64,000 bases of DNA, taken from positions 43,277,335 to 43,341,334 of the forward strand of contig NC_134018.1 in NCBI RefSeq assembly GCF_040712315.1. Direction: 5' to 3'. Origin of the DNA: Castanea sativa. Taxonomy: Eukaryota > Streptophyta > Magnoliopsida > Fagales > Fagaceae. Under the pieces are notes generated by a model, which did no database searches, was not told where the DNA came from, and saw only the letters and a program-made list of their open reading frames with translations. Positions 55,493-64,000 of the stretch are shown in pieces. Position numbers and translations under genes: made by a program. Position 1 is the first letter of the stretch. Every line of letters starts with the position of its first letter.

Positions 55493-58400
55493 ATGACAGG
55501 AGACGAGGCTATTTGTGAGGAGTTAGAGAAGTTTGTAATAACAGATGATCCAGAGAGGTTTTTCCAAGTTGGCATACTTTTGCCACACCAAGAGAAGATG
55601 GAGTTGTTGAAATTTATGAAAGATAATTTAGATGTTTTTGCGTGGGACCCCTATGAGGCTCCAGGTGTAGATCCGAACTTTATTTGTCATCGTTTAAACG
55701 TCAATCCTGCCATTGTTCCGAGGAGGCAGCCACCTCGGCGATCTTCCCGAGAACATTCTGAAGCTGTGAAGGAAGAGGTTCTTAAACTCAAAAGGGCGGG
55801 GGCTATCAAAGAAGTTTTCTACCCTGAATGGTTGGCTCATACTGTTGTTGTTAAAAAGAAGAGCGGTAACTGGAGAGTATGTGTGGACTTTACTGATCTG
55901 AACAAGGCCTGTCCTAAAGATTCGTTCCCAATGCCACGGATTGATCAACTGGTAGATGCCACTGTTGGACATCCTCGGATGAGTTTCTTGGACGCCTTCC
56001 AGGGTTACCACCAAATTCCCTTGGCGTTGGAGGATCAGGAGAAGACTGCTTTCATTACTCCAACCGGGAACTATCATTATAAGGTCATGCCGTTTGGATT
56101 AAAAAACGCTGGGGCTACTTATCAAAGAATGATGACCCGAATGTTTGAACAGCAAATGGGGAAAACCATCGAAGTATACGTGGATGATATGGTGGTGAAG
56201 AGTAAGGCAATACCGTCGCACATGACAGATCTGGCCGACACCTTCCAAATGCTAAGGAAGTATAAGTTGCGCCTTAACGCCTCCAAGTGTTCTTTTGGCG
56301 TGGGATCTGGAAGGTTCTTGGGATATATGATTACTCATAGGGGTATAGAGGTAAACCCGGTGCAGGTTAAGGCTATTCAGAATTTGCAGCCGCCTAGGAA
56401 CCCAAAAGAGATTCAGAAATTGACTGGAATGGTGGTTGCGTTGAATAGATTTATTTCTCGGTCAGCTGATCGGTGTCGTCCTTTCTTTCAGTTGTTGCAC
56501 AAGTGGAAAGGGTTTCAATGGACTGAGGACTGCGATTTAGCTTTCCAACAGCTTAAGCAATATCTTTCTCGCCCACCTATTTTATCTCGCCCTGAGGTGG
56601 ACGAGGTTTTATTCGCTTATCTGGCCGTGGCTATTCACGCGGTGAGCTTAGTCCTTATAAGGAATGAAAGCGGAGTACAGAGACCGATCTACTACGTTAG
56701 TAAGTCCTTGAATGAGGCCGAGGTGCGCTATCTGCCCTTGGAAAAAGCACTTCTGGCTGTAGTCCACGCCACGCGCAAACTTCCTCATTATTTCCAATCT
56801 CATACTGTGGTTGTTTTGACCCAGTTGCCTCTTAAGGCTGTGTTGCGTAGTGCTGATTACTCTGGCAGGGTGGCAAAATGGGGAACCATTTTGGGAGCCT
56901 TTGATGTTAAATACAGGCCTCGCACATCGGTAAAGGGACAGGTCCTCGCAGATTTGGTGGCAGAGTTTACTGAACCATTGATAGAAGAAACTTCAAAAGA
57001 AGCACACATGGGTGAGAAATCAGTTGGTGTGATCACAGACGTATCGCCCTCGGTTTGGAGAGTTCATGTGGATGGGGCTGCTAATCAAAGAGGGTCTGGT
57101 GTTGGACTTGTTCTAATGTCCCCTGAAGGAATTGTCTTCGAAAAATCTTTGAGATTGGCCTTCTCGGCTACTAATAACGAGGCCGAGTATGAAGCAGTCT
57201 TGGTAGGCATGCAAATGGTACATAAGATGGGTGGCAAGGAAATCCACGTGTTCTCAGACTCTCAGTTAGTGGTCGGCCAGGTCATGGGAACCATGGAGGC
57301 TAGAGACTCCAGAATGCAGGAATATTTGGCCCAGGTCAAACGCCAGCAGGCTGAATTCGACTCCTTTTCCTTAGCTCACGTTTCTAGGAGTGGAAACACT
57401 CATGCAGATTCCTTGGCTACTTTGGCAACGTCCTCGGCTCAAGGGTTACCAAGGGTTATCCTCGTTCAGGATTTGGTAGAACCTTCTCTTGTAACTGCTA
57501 ACGCACCTCGCATCCATCTAATAAGGCCTGGTCCTAGTTGGATGGATTCGATCATATCTTTTCTTAAAAATGACATTCTGCCCGAAGCCAAGGTTGAAGC
57601 AGAAAAGATACGTCGAAAGGCGCCGCGTTTCTGGTTGTCCGAGGACCAGAAGCTGTACAAACGATCCTTCTCAGGACCGTATTTGTTATGTGTGCACCCT
57701 GAATCAACAGAGACATTACTGGAGGAATTGCATGAGGGAATTTGTGGGAGCCACACTGGGGGAAGGTCTTTAGCCCATAGAGCCCTGACGCAGGGTTATT
57801 GGTGGCCTAATATGCAGAGGGAAGCTCAGGACTATGCTAGAAAATGCGATCAATGTCAGAGGTTCGCCCCTAATATCCACCAACCTGGAGGGGTTCTTAA
57901 CCCTCTCTCCAGCCCTTGGCCTTTCGCACAGTGGGGCTTGGACATTGTAGGGCCATTTCCGAGGGCTGTTGGCAACAAAAGATGGCTGCTGGTGGGAACA
58001 GACTACTTCACCAAATGGGTTGAAGCTGAGCCCTTAGCCAATATCCGAGATGTCGATTCGAAGAAATTCATATGGAAAAACATCGTTACTAGATTTGGTG
58101 TACCACACACACTCATCTCTGACAATGGTGTCCAGTTCGATAGTAAGGCTTTTAGGAAGTATTGTGGTGACATGGGTATCATAAACAGATATTCCACCCC
58201 TGTTTATCCTCAGGGAAATGGACAAGCCGAGGCCGTTAACAAGGTTATAGTTAACGGGCTCAAGAAGAGGTTGTACGATGCGAAAGGTAGATGGGTAGAG
58301 GAGCTCCCTCATGTCCTGTGGACGTATCGGACCACACCGCGCAGATCCACTGGAGAAACGCCATTCTCTATGACTTATGGAGCCGAGGCGGTGATACCTT

Positions 58401-58777
58401 TGGAATCTGGTTTTCCTACTCTAAAGACAAGTTCTTTTAGCCCAGAGAATAACGAGGGACTTCTAGAGAAAGGTCTTGATTTACTTGAAGAACGGCGTGA
58501 GGCAGCTATGGTCCAGATGGCCTATTATCAGCAGAAGCTAAAACGAGGATATGATGCCCATGTGAAGCTAAGACCACTTGCACCTGGTGATCTTGTATTA
58601 AGGAAAGTTGTAGGCACTTCTAAGAACCCGGCTTGGGGTAAGCTGGGACCTAACTGGGAAGGCCCCTATCGCATTGTTTCAGTAGCAGGCATAGGGTCAT
58701 ATAGGCTAGCCGATCTAGACGAACGGATTGTACCACGTCCATGGAATGTAAATAATCTTAGAAGGTATTATTATTAA
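55493..58777 (+). CDS. E2 pol: RT, RNase H, aRNase H, integrase
   Basis: 1094 codons from the first ATG after the readthrough site. RT occupies about residues 60-330 (WRVCVDFTDLNKACPKDSFP, FLDAFQGYHQI, YVDD at 229-232). Gypsy RNase H follows (about 370-480; LEKALLAVVHA). The archaeal-type RNase H is at about 520-650 (HVDGAANQRG with Asp527, NNEAEYEA near 563, FSDSQ with Asp589, GNTHADSLATLA). Integrase has a zinc finger ending CDQC (785-788), a core with Asp817, Asp877 and Glu913 (spacing D-X59-D-X35-E), and a C-terminal PNWEGPYRI domain. There is no chromodomain. All catalytic residues are present. It copies element RNA and inserts the cDNA. It differs from E1 pol at residues 42 and 928; Tyr928 replaces Asp just after the core. 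Confidence 0.95.
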   Translation: MTGDEAICEELEKFVITDDPERFFQVGILLPHQEKMELLKFMKDNLDVFAWDPYEAPGVDPNFICHRLNVNPAIVPRRQPPRRSSREHSEAVKEEVLKLKRAGAIKEVFYPEWLAHTVVVKKKSGNWRVCVDFTDLNKACPKDSFPMPRIDQLVDATVGHPRMSFLDAFQGYHQIPLALEDQEKTAFITPTGNYHYKVMPFGLKNAGATYQRMMTRMFEQQMGKTIEVYVDDMVVKSKAIPSHMTDLADTFQMLRKYKLRLNASKCSFGVGSGRFLGYMITHRGIEVNPVQVKAIQNLQPPRNPKEIQKLTGMVVALNRFISRSADRCRPFFQLLHKWKGFQWTEDCDLAFQQLKQYLSRPPILSRPEVDEVLFAYLAVAIHAVSLVLIRNESGVQRPIYYVSKSLNEAEVRYLPLEKALLAVVHATRKLPHYFQSHTVVVLTQLPLKAVLRSADYSGRVAKWGTILGAFDVKYRPRTSVKGQVLADLVAEFTEPLIEETSKEAHMGEKSVGVITDVSPSVWRVHVDGAANQRGSGVGLVLMSPEGIVFEKSLRLAFSATNNEAEYEAVLVGMQMVHKMGGKEIHVFSDSQLVVGQVMGTMEARDSRMQEYLAQVKRQQAEFDSFSLAHVSRSGNTHADSLATLATSSAQGLPRVILVQDLVEPSLVTANAPRIHLIRPGPSWMDSIISFLKNDILPEAKVEAEKIRRKAPRFWLSEDQKLYKRSFSGPYLLCVHPESTETLLEELHEGICGSHTGGRSLAHRALTQGYWWPNMQREAQDYARKCDQCQRFAPNIHQPGGVLNPLSSPWPFAQWGLDIVGPFPRAVGNKRWLLVGTDYFTKWVEAEPLANIRDVDSKKFIWKNIVTRFGVPHTLISDNGVQFDSKAFRKYCGDMGIINRYSTPVYPQGNGQAEAVNKVIVNGLKKRLYDAKGRWVEELPHVLWTYRTTPRRSTGETPFSMTYGAEAVIPLESGFPTLKTSSFSPENNEGLLEKGLDLLEERREAAMVQMAYYQQKLKRGYDAHVKLRPLAPGDLVLRKVVGTSKNPAWGKLGPNWEGPYRIVSVAGIGSYRLADLDERIVPRPWNVNNLRRYYY

Positions 58778-58830
58778 TAAAATGAGCTTTTCTCAGTTTG
58801 TATTTCAAAGTTATGAGTAGCTCTGACGCT

Positions 58831-59132
58831 TGAAGTGATAATTTTTAAGAATCAAACAGAAACTTGGTTAAGTGCAGTCCTCGGATCACAAACCTTGTGG
58901 AAATTGATGTCTTGTCATTTGTTAAACAGAACCTTAGTTATGCCGGGTCTTCGGACCTCCTACTTTGGGAAAATTAACATTTGAAGTGATAATTTTTAAG
59001 AATCAAACAGAAACTTGGTTAAGTGCAGTCCTCGGATCACAAACCTTGTGGAAATTGATGTCTTGTCATTTGTTAAACAGAACCTTAGTTATGCCGGGTC
59101 TTCGGACCTCCTACTTTGGGAAAATTAACATT
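58831..59132. repeat. E2 151-bp tandem duplication
   Basis: TGAAGTGATAATTTTTAAGA starts at 58831 and 58982. The two copies are almost identical and match E1 42711-43012. They lie directly after pol. Confidence 0.9.
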
Positions 59133-59676
59133 TACAGTTACAATTTTTAAGAATTAAACGAAAGATTGCTTAATATTTATCTTCGGACTACGGCTTTGAT
59201 TAAAGTTAACTTCTGATTGTGTCTGGATGTTAATACGTTACTGTTTATTAACTCAAATCGTAAAGTTAACTTCTGATTGTGTAAGGAATGGTCCTCGGCT
59301 CTTACATCTTACTAGAAACAGAGCTATGCATTACAAGGGTTTAATCGTTATATGAGGCCCTCTCTTCTTCTTAATCGAGGCATTATTCAAATGAATTAAC
59401 CATGTCACCTTGTATTAAATCTTTAATAATATACGCATGATTATGTGGAAGTTATGATTGTGCAATCCTTGGAGTTAGATTTTTATACTCTGAGAAACTT
59501 TTGATATGACTTAATGGGAAACTTTTGTAATAAGTACAAAAAGAATAAAGTAAAAGCAGACACAATCCAAGTGAAAAGTAAACGAAATCGTTCTTCATTA
59601 ATCAGTTGAATATGCATTACAATATATAATTCAAAAACAAAAAAAGAATGGAAAAAGAGAAGCCCTAAGCTAAGTC

Positions 59677-62212
59677 CTAAGCTGTTGGAGGAGGATCTTG
59701 TTGAGAGGTACTAGTACCCTCGGTCTTTCTCAACTCCAGCTCAAAAGGAGTCATAACCTGCTTTCCTTTATCCGCTGTCTTTGTTGGAAGGACGTTGGGT
59801 TCCACTGTCTGGTTCAAGTCCTTCTCTGCATCCACTCCTCCTTCCTTTTCTTTATTGGAACCAGAAGGTTCTGTAGGATCAGGAATTTGCTGTGGGACCA
59901 TTGGAGGTAGAGCAGGAAGAGTTGTCTCAGGGGTAGGAGTAACAGCAGGAGCCTCTTCAATCTCCTGTATTTCTAGGGGAAGCCAAACGTTCTCGGACTT
60001 CCTCAAATCCGAAGATTGGGGAACTCCTGCTACGTTTAAAGCTTCCCCCCATACTTTTTGACAGTAATCGCGGCATAAAGCCGCAAACTCCTCTGTCAGC
60101 TGTTCCTCGGTGGTTGCTACCCCTTCATCAAAACTTGCCTGCTTGGCGGCGAGGAGAGAAAGTTGGAAGGAGCTGGCTTCTTTCTTCATTAACTCCAGTT
60201 CCTTCTTTAGATCCGAGCACTCCCTTTGAGCTTGGGAGAGCTCTTCATCTCTTTCACGAAGGAGCTTGCGCTGTCCCTCTATCTAGGTCTTCATGGTCAT
60301 CAAATTCGACTCGACCCCATTTTTCTCTCTCCTCAGATCAGCCACCTCCGAGGTCAACTTCTCATTCGCAGCAAGGGCTGTGCCCAAGGACTTCTCAGTT
60401 TCCATCCTGATTTCGAGCTCAGTCCTGGCTATTTTCCGAGTGTCTTCAATAAACTTCTCAGCTACGAAGACCTCCTGAATAGCCTGTGGTAAAGTATGAT
60501 GGAGTTAAAAAACAACAAAAAAACAAACTTACTTATAAATATTGTTAAAAGGAGAAATACTTACCAACGCTAAGTCTCTTTTTAGTGAGAGGAATAGTTG
60601 TGGCTGGCCCATCTTTTCCAAGGTCTCCATGTCCTTGGGCAGCAGAAGAGGGCGTTCCAAGACCTCGGCCAGGTGGTGGGTGTGGCCTTGTTGAACTGCC
60701 CTTATACTGGATTGGCAGGAGATGGGAGCGCCGTCCAGTCTTAAATCGGGGGACCAGGTGGTCGGTGCTCGTCGCACTTCAGCCTCGTCCCTGATTTCCC
60801 CAATTTCAGCCGAACGGGCTCTACCCTTGCCCTTGTCCAGCTTCTGCTGCTGGGCCGGTGGGAGTTGTTGGCGTGGTTTCTTGGGGTCTTTAGTAATCGT
60901 CCCCTCGTTATCCCCCTTCCTCTTCTTCTTAGGATCCTCGGTTGGCAGTTTTGGCTCAGCTGGAGGAGGAGGAGGAGGTAAAGCTGGGGGAACTTGAGAT
61001 GTCCCTTTCTTTTTCTCGGCAACCTTAGCAGCCCTATTGGTGAGGAGACCCTCCATTCTTCCCATGTCTTCTTCAAATTCGTCTTCGGGAAGGGCAACCA
61101 CAAACCCTGCAATTCCAGAGGCCTCGGTGGCTTCTTCCTCCTCGTCGGAGAGTACCACAAACTGGTTCCCGCGAGGTCTCTCGGTGTCTTCGAGATGGAA
61201 TTGGTCTATCTCGTCGTCGAGTGTGTGTGAAGAAGACACCTGCTCTTCTGGAACGACAGTTGCTTGTGAGTGCACGGCGAGAGGGACTGCTGCTATCGGC
61301 CGGTTGTACAAAATGGTATTAGGAGCGTCCGGGAGGTCACGGTCGTCTAAAAAGTGAGGCCGAGCTACGTTTATCCTCTTTCGTCTTCGGTCGCCTGCAA
61401 TTATGGCGTTCTCTATCTCCTGGAAGTCTTTGGAAAGGGGGGTGTACCCAAGGATAAGGTGAGCAGCCCGGAGTTGTAGGTCTTCACTAACGAACACCTC
61501 GGAGCGAAGTACCCGGTTCAGATCTGCGATGTTACAGTGACTCAGACGAGGACGCACGCGTTGCTTATCTGCAAAAAAGATGTCAAAAACAAACAAACTT
61601 GGTCAGATTTATATAGATGTTTAACAAATTTAAGTAAGTACGAATACGCATTTCTGTGTGTGTGTTAGGAGAAGTTGTGTCGTGGGGAGGTTAATCCTAC
61701 GGCGTCGCACCTGGATCCCCCCACTCAACTGGGCAGTGGAAGCCGTCGTGCCAGTTCCCAGACACGATCAAGTAGTCGTCCTTCATGCCTTTGTTTGATT
61801 TGGGCAGACAGGAGATTAGCCTAACGGTGCTGGACCGAGATTTAATGTAATAACCTACTTTAGAAAGTTTGTGGGACTCATATAGGAACACGACATCGTG
61901 CCATGTGAGGTTTAAACCCATCTGCTCGTTTAGAGCATCTACACTACCTAGAACTCTAAAAACGTTTGGGAGGCATTGATCGGGACACAACCGGTGGTTG
62001 CGAAGGTACTCCCTAGTTACAGGTTTCATTGGAAGGGTCATCCCACCCTCTAGAAAGGCTATCATAGGAATGATAACCTCTCCCTCTTTCCTAGAACCAG
62101 CCACGGCTGTTGCCGGGCAGTATTTTAGCCCTACGTCGCTGGGAATACGGTACTTGGCTCTAAAGCCTTCCATCCCAGCGGCGGTATCAACTAGACACTT
62201 GAATTTTCCCAT
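59677..62212 (-). pseudogene. E2 antisense ORF, three exons, nonsense codon in exon 3
   Basis: Exons on the minus strand: 62212-61711, 61568-60565 and 60483-59677, with introns of 142 and 81 bp at the same places as in E1. Joined length would be 2313 nt (770 residues). Exon 1 is intact here (MGKFKCLVDTAAGMEGFRAK start) and carries the Transposase_28-like domain. Exon 2 has the DLNRVLRSE motif, then acidic and Lys/Pro-rich parts. Exon 3 is a coiled coil. One codon that is CAG in E1 (41551-41553) is TAG here (60285-60283), cutting the protein inside the coiled coil and removing about 200 residues. E1 and E2 thus carry different lesions, and the ancestor was probably intact. Function unknown. 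Confidence 0.75.
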
Positions 62213-62708
62213 TACAGAGGAACGATAGACTAGACTCTAGGAGGGATAGTGTTTGTAGTGATAGCCGAGGACAAATATCAAGGAGAAAGAGGTTAAGAAT
62301 AGGAGCAAGAACTTACGAGTTTGAAGGAGTGCAAATTTCCACGGTTTTCTGCAAGTAAGGAATGATGGCTAATGTCTTGATGGGATTACCCCCAGAGGAA
62401 TTAAATGAAGGCGCAGGTTCCCGAAGCGTCACGACGTGCGAAAAGGCGGCCTCGAAATTATGTTTGTCCCGCCTAAAATTTCGTGGGGTGATGTGGGCCG
62501 TTGGATGTCCATCTCACCGTAAAACGTGAGGGACAAAATGTAACTGTCAGTATTGAATACGCGCGTTGTTCAAAATAAAACCGCCAAATGGCATCTTCTG
62601 GGACGCGAAACGATTTCCACACGTGCCATTACTCACAAAATGATTGGAGTAGGTTCTCGTCGGATCAAAACCCTATTTTTCTCCTCGGACGTTGAAAATT
62701 AGAGTTTT

Positions 62709-62718
62709 GAGGGGCTAT
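62709..62718 (+). promoter_or_regulatory. E2 polypurine tract
   Basis: GAGGGGCTAT directly before the 3' LTR, as in E1. Confidence 0.7.
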
Positions 62719-63468
62719 TGTGGGGGGCAAAAAGATCCTGATGGGAACGTGGGCCTTGTGGGCCGTGTTAAGGAAGGCCGACCTGATCCTGGGTTTAGAA
62801 ATTGTTAGTACTATGGGTCGGCCCATACGCCGAGGATCCGAGGATCCAGCCGAGAGTGACCTTATCCTCGGATGAATGTTGAAGAACTCGGGATTTCCTA
62901 GTAAAGATTAGGGGATGACATGGTTAAGGCCAATGGTTAAAAGGGGTGAACCCTAGAACGTCCCAGAAGCACCGGTGTTGAAGAAATGTCAAAGATAAAG
63001 GCTGCTACCTCCACATTAAAGACCCTGCACCTACCACCCTGGCCGCATTTATGGGGAAGTGACACCTGAACAGTGGAAGAGAAACTTCTGGTTACTATTC
63101 AAAGGCATTGAGAAAAGAAATGTCTAGGCTAAGGGGAAGGTGAGGCAACACGTGTACAAAGCATTCAAAAGAATAGTATATAAAGAGCAATTTAAGGCAG
63201 AAAGAGGAGGGATTTTTGTAACCTAAAAAGAAAGAAAAGACTAAGAAAGGGATATAATATAAGAACAGCTCTCGGCTTATGTCCGAGGAGGCCAATTTGC
63301 AATATTCCTTATTGTTTCCAAGTGTTCGAAATCCTTAGTTTGTCATTTAATCCCCACATACTTCTAACCTGGGTTTCAAGCCCACACTCTACAAATTCAT
63401 ATTGTTTAAGGCTCATTGGGCCTGGGCCCGCAACTGTTCTTGGGGCCAGGTGCAATTGTGCACTTACA
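62719..63468 (+). repeat. E2 3' LTR
   Basis: 750 bp. Shares GGCTCATTGG and TTTAGAAATTG with the E1 3' LTR, against GGTTCATTGG and TTTAAAAATTG in both 5' LTRs. Private change: AATGTCTAGG. Confidence 0.95.
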
Positions 63469-64000
63469 GGTACCATATAATGATTCATTTCCTAACATAT
63501 CTATTATTATCAAATAAAAGACATACTTACTCATATTTCCAAAAACTTTGATGAATGCACTATCCCATATATATCACAATCCATTTAGTTAGACGCCTCA
63601 TGCATGCCTAAGTTTCAATTTTAATGAGAATGAAAACTAACCATAATAAATTTTATTTTGGCTTATCTTCGAGACAAATCAAACCTAATCCATTAGATTC
63701 TCATCACCAAAAAAAAAAAAAAAAAAAAAACCCAACCTAACCCCTTCCATTTTGAGTTGGTATGAAGTCAAATTAAATGACATATTATAATTTTTTCACG
63801 GATACAAATCTTAGTGTTATAATATTAAAAACTAATTTAACAAGTTGTGTGCAAGCCAATTTGACCCTGTTGGGTGTTCTCTTTGGTCAAGATTGAATTT
63901 GAGGAAGCACCCTGCTGAGTGTTCTCTTTGGTCAAGACTCAAGATTGAATTTGAGGAAGCACCTAAAAGAGTCAAAGACTGTTTTGGTGCACACCTTTGG
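63469..64000. other. Flank of E2, AT-rich
   Basis: Begins with the GGTAC half of the exchanged duplication. Contains a poly(A) run near 63708-63730 and the duplication listed separately. No gene seen. Confidence 0.5.
63865..63962. repeat. Short tandem duplication, about 45-53-bp unit
   Basis: TGTTCTCTTTGGTCAAGA then GATTGAATTTGAGGAAGCAC occurs twice. The second copy has an extra CTCAAGA. Confidence 0.8.

Larger units (their letters stand above)
52650..63468 (+). mobile_element. E2: near-complete Tat-lineage Ty3/gypsy retrotransposon (plus)
   Basis: 10,819 bp: LTR 52650-53405, PBS, gag, protease, UAG readthrough site, pol, 151-bp duplication, antisense ORF, PPT, LTR 62719-63468. gag, protease and pol frames are all open and pol has every catalytic residue. 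The aORF has one nonsense codon. The left flank is ATAAT and the right flank GGTAC, so it has no matching duplication of its own. It lies head to head with E1, with both 5' LTRs facing the spacer. The few LTR differences indicate a young insertion. Confidence 0.95.

Noticed and set aside
38369..63468. One nested insertion using outer LTRs as a pair and inner LTRs as a pair
   Set aside because: The outer flanks (ATTAT and GGTAC) do not match each other and neither do the inner ones (GTACC and ATAAT), so the variant grouping of LTRs cannot reflect nested insertion.
1..64000. tRNA, rRNA or snoRNA genes
   Set aside because: I looked for B-box-like GGTTCGA strings and cloverleaf ends on both strands and saw no convincing candidate; a covariance-model scan would decide.

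Overview
The window is plant nuclear DNA, very probably from a woody dicot (a Fagales tree such as oak or chestnut is only a guess). It is AT-rich, intron-bearing and dominated by transposable elements. I support one host protein-coding gene: a 682-residue ankyrin plus tandem-CCCH zinc finger protein (34767-36815, +) with an intron in its 5' UTR. Nearly everything else is mobile DNA or its remains.

Layout. 1-16163: AT-rich sequence holding a PIF/Harbinger-type non-autonomous element with a (CT)n core (627-1973), a 2-kb solo LTR with a perfect 5-bp target duplication (2581-4569), two LINE RNase H pseudogenes (6040-6610, 13640-14035), two hAT-type non-autonomous elements with perfect 8-bp target duplications (8233-8673, 10379-11178) and several small palindromic MITEs. 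16169-24638: an old Ty3/gypsy element of Tat type in minus orientation, bounded by the target duplication GTTAG. It has lost gag, the integrase core and part of one LTR, but still shows an antisense ORF and about 12 copies of a 70-bp tandem repeat. 24910-33222: a short copia-like LTR, two more (CT)n/GGC-rich elements of the 627-1973 family, a third RNase H pseudogene, and further non-autonomous DNA elements. 33994-36815: the CCCH gene.

38369-63468: two almost identical, nearly complete 10.8-kb Tat-lineage Ty3/gypsy elements, E1 (38369-49178, minus) and E2 (52650-63468, plus). They form a giant inverted repeat around a 3.47-kb spacer. Each has about 750-bp LTRs, PBS, gag, protease, RT-RNase H-archaeal-type RNase H-integrase, a duplicated 151-bp block, and an antisense three-exon ORF (aORF) between pol and the 3' LTR.

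Main observations. (1) Target-site duplications are exchanged between E1 and E2: ATTAT/ATAAT flank the two left ends and GTACC/GGTAC the two right ends. This is the footprint of a spacer inversion by recombination between the two elements, or of an assembly flip. (2) The aORF has two introns, and the phase and place of the first are conserved in the much older element at 17324-19553. (3) In E2, protease and pol are in one frame separated by UAG-CAA-UUA, the known plant-virus readthrough context. (4) gag and protease lie in different frames in both copies around an A6 run. (5) Each young copy carries a different lesion in the aORF. (6) LTR variants group by LTR position (5' with 5', 3' with 3') rather than by element, suggesting gene conversion between the arms.
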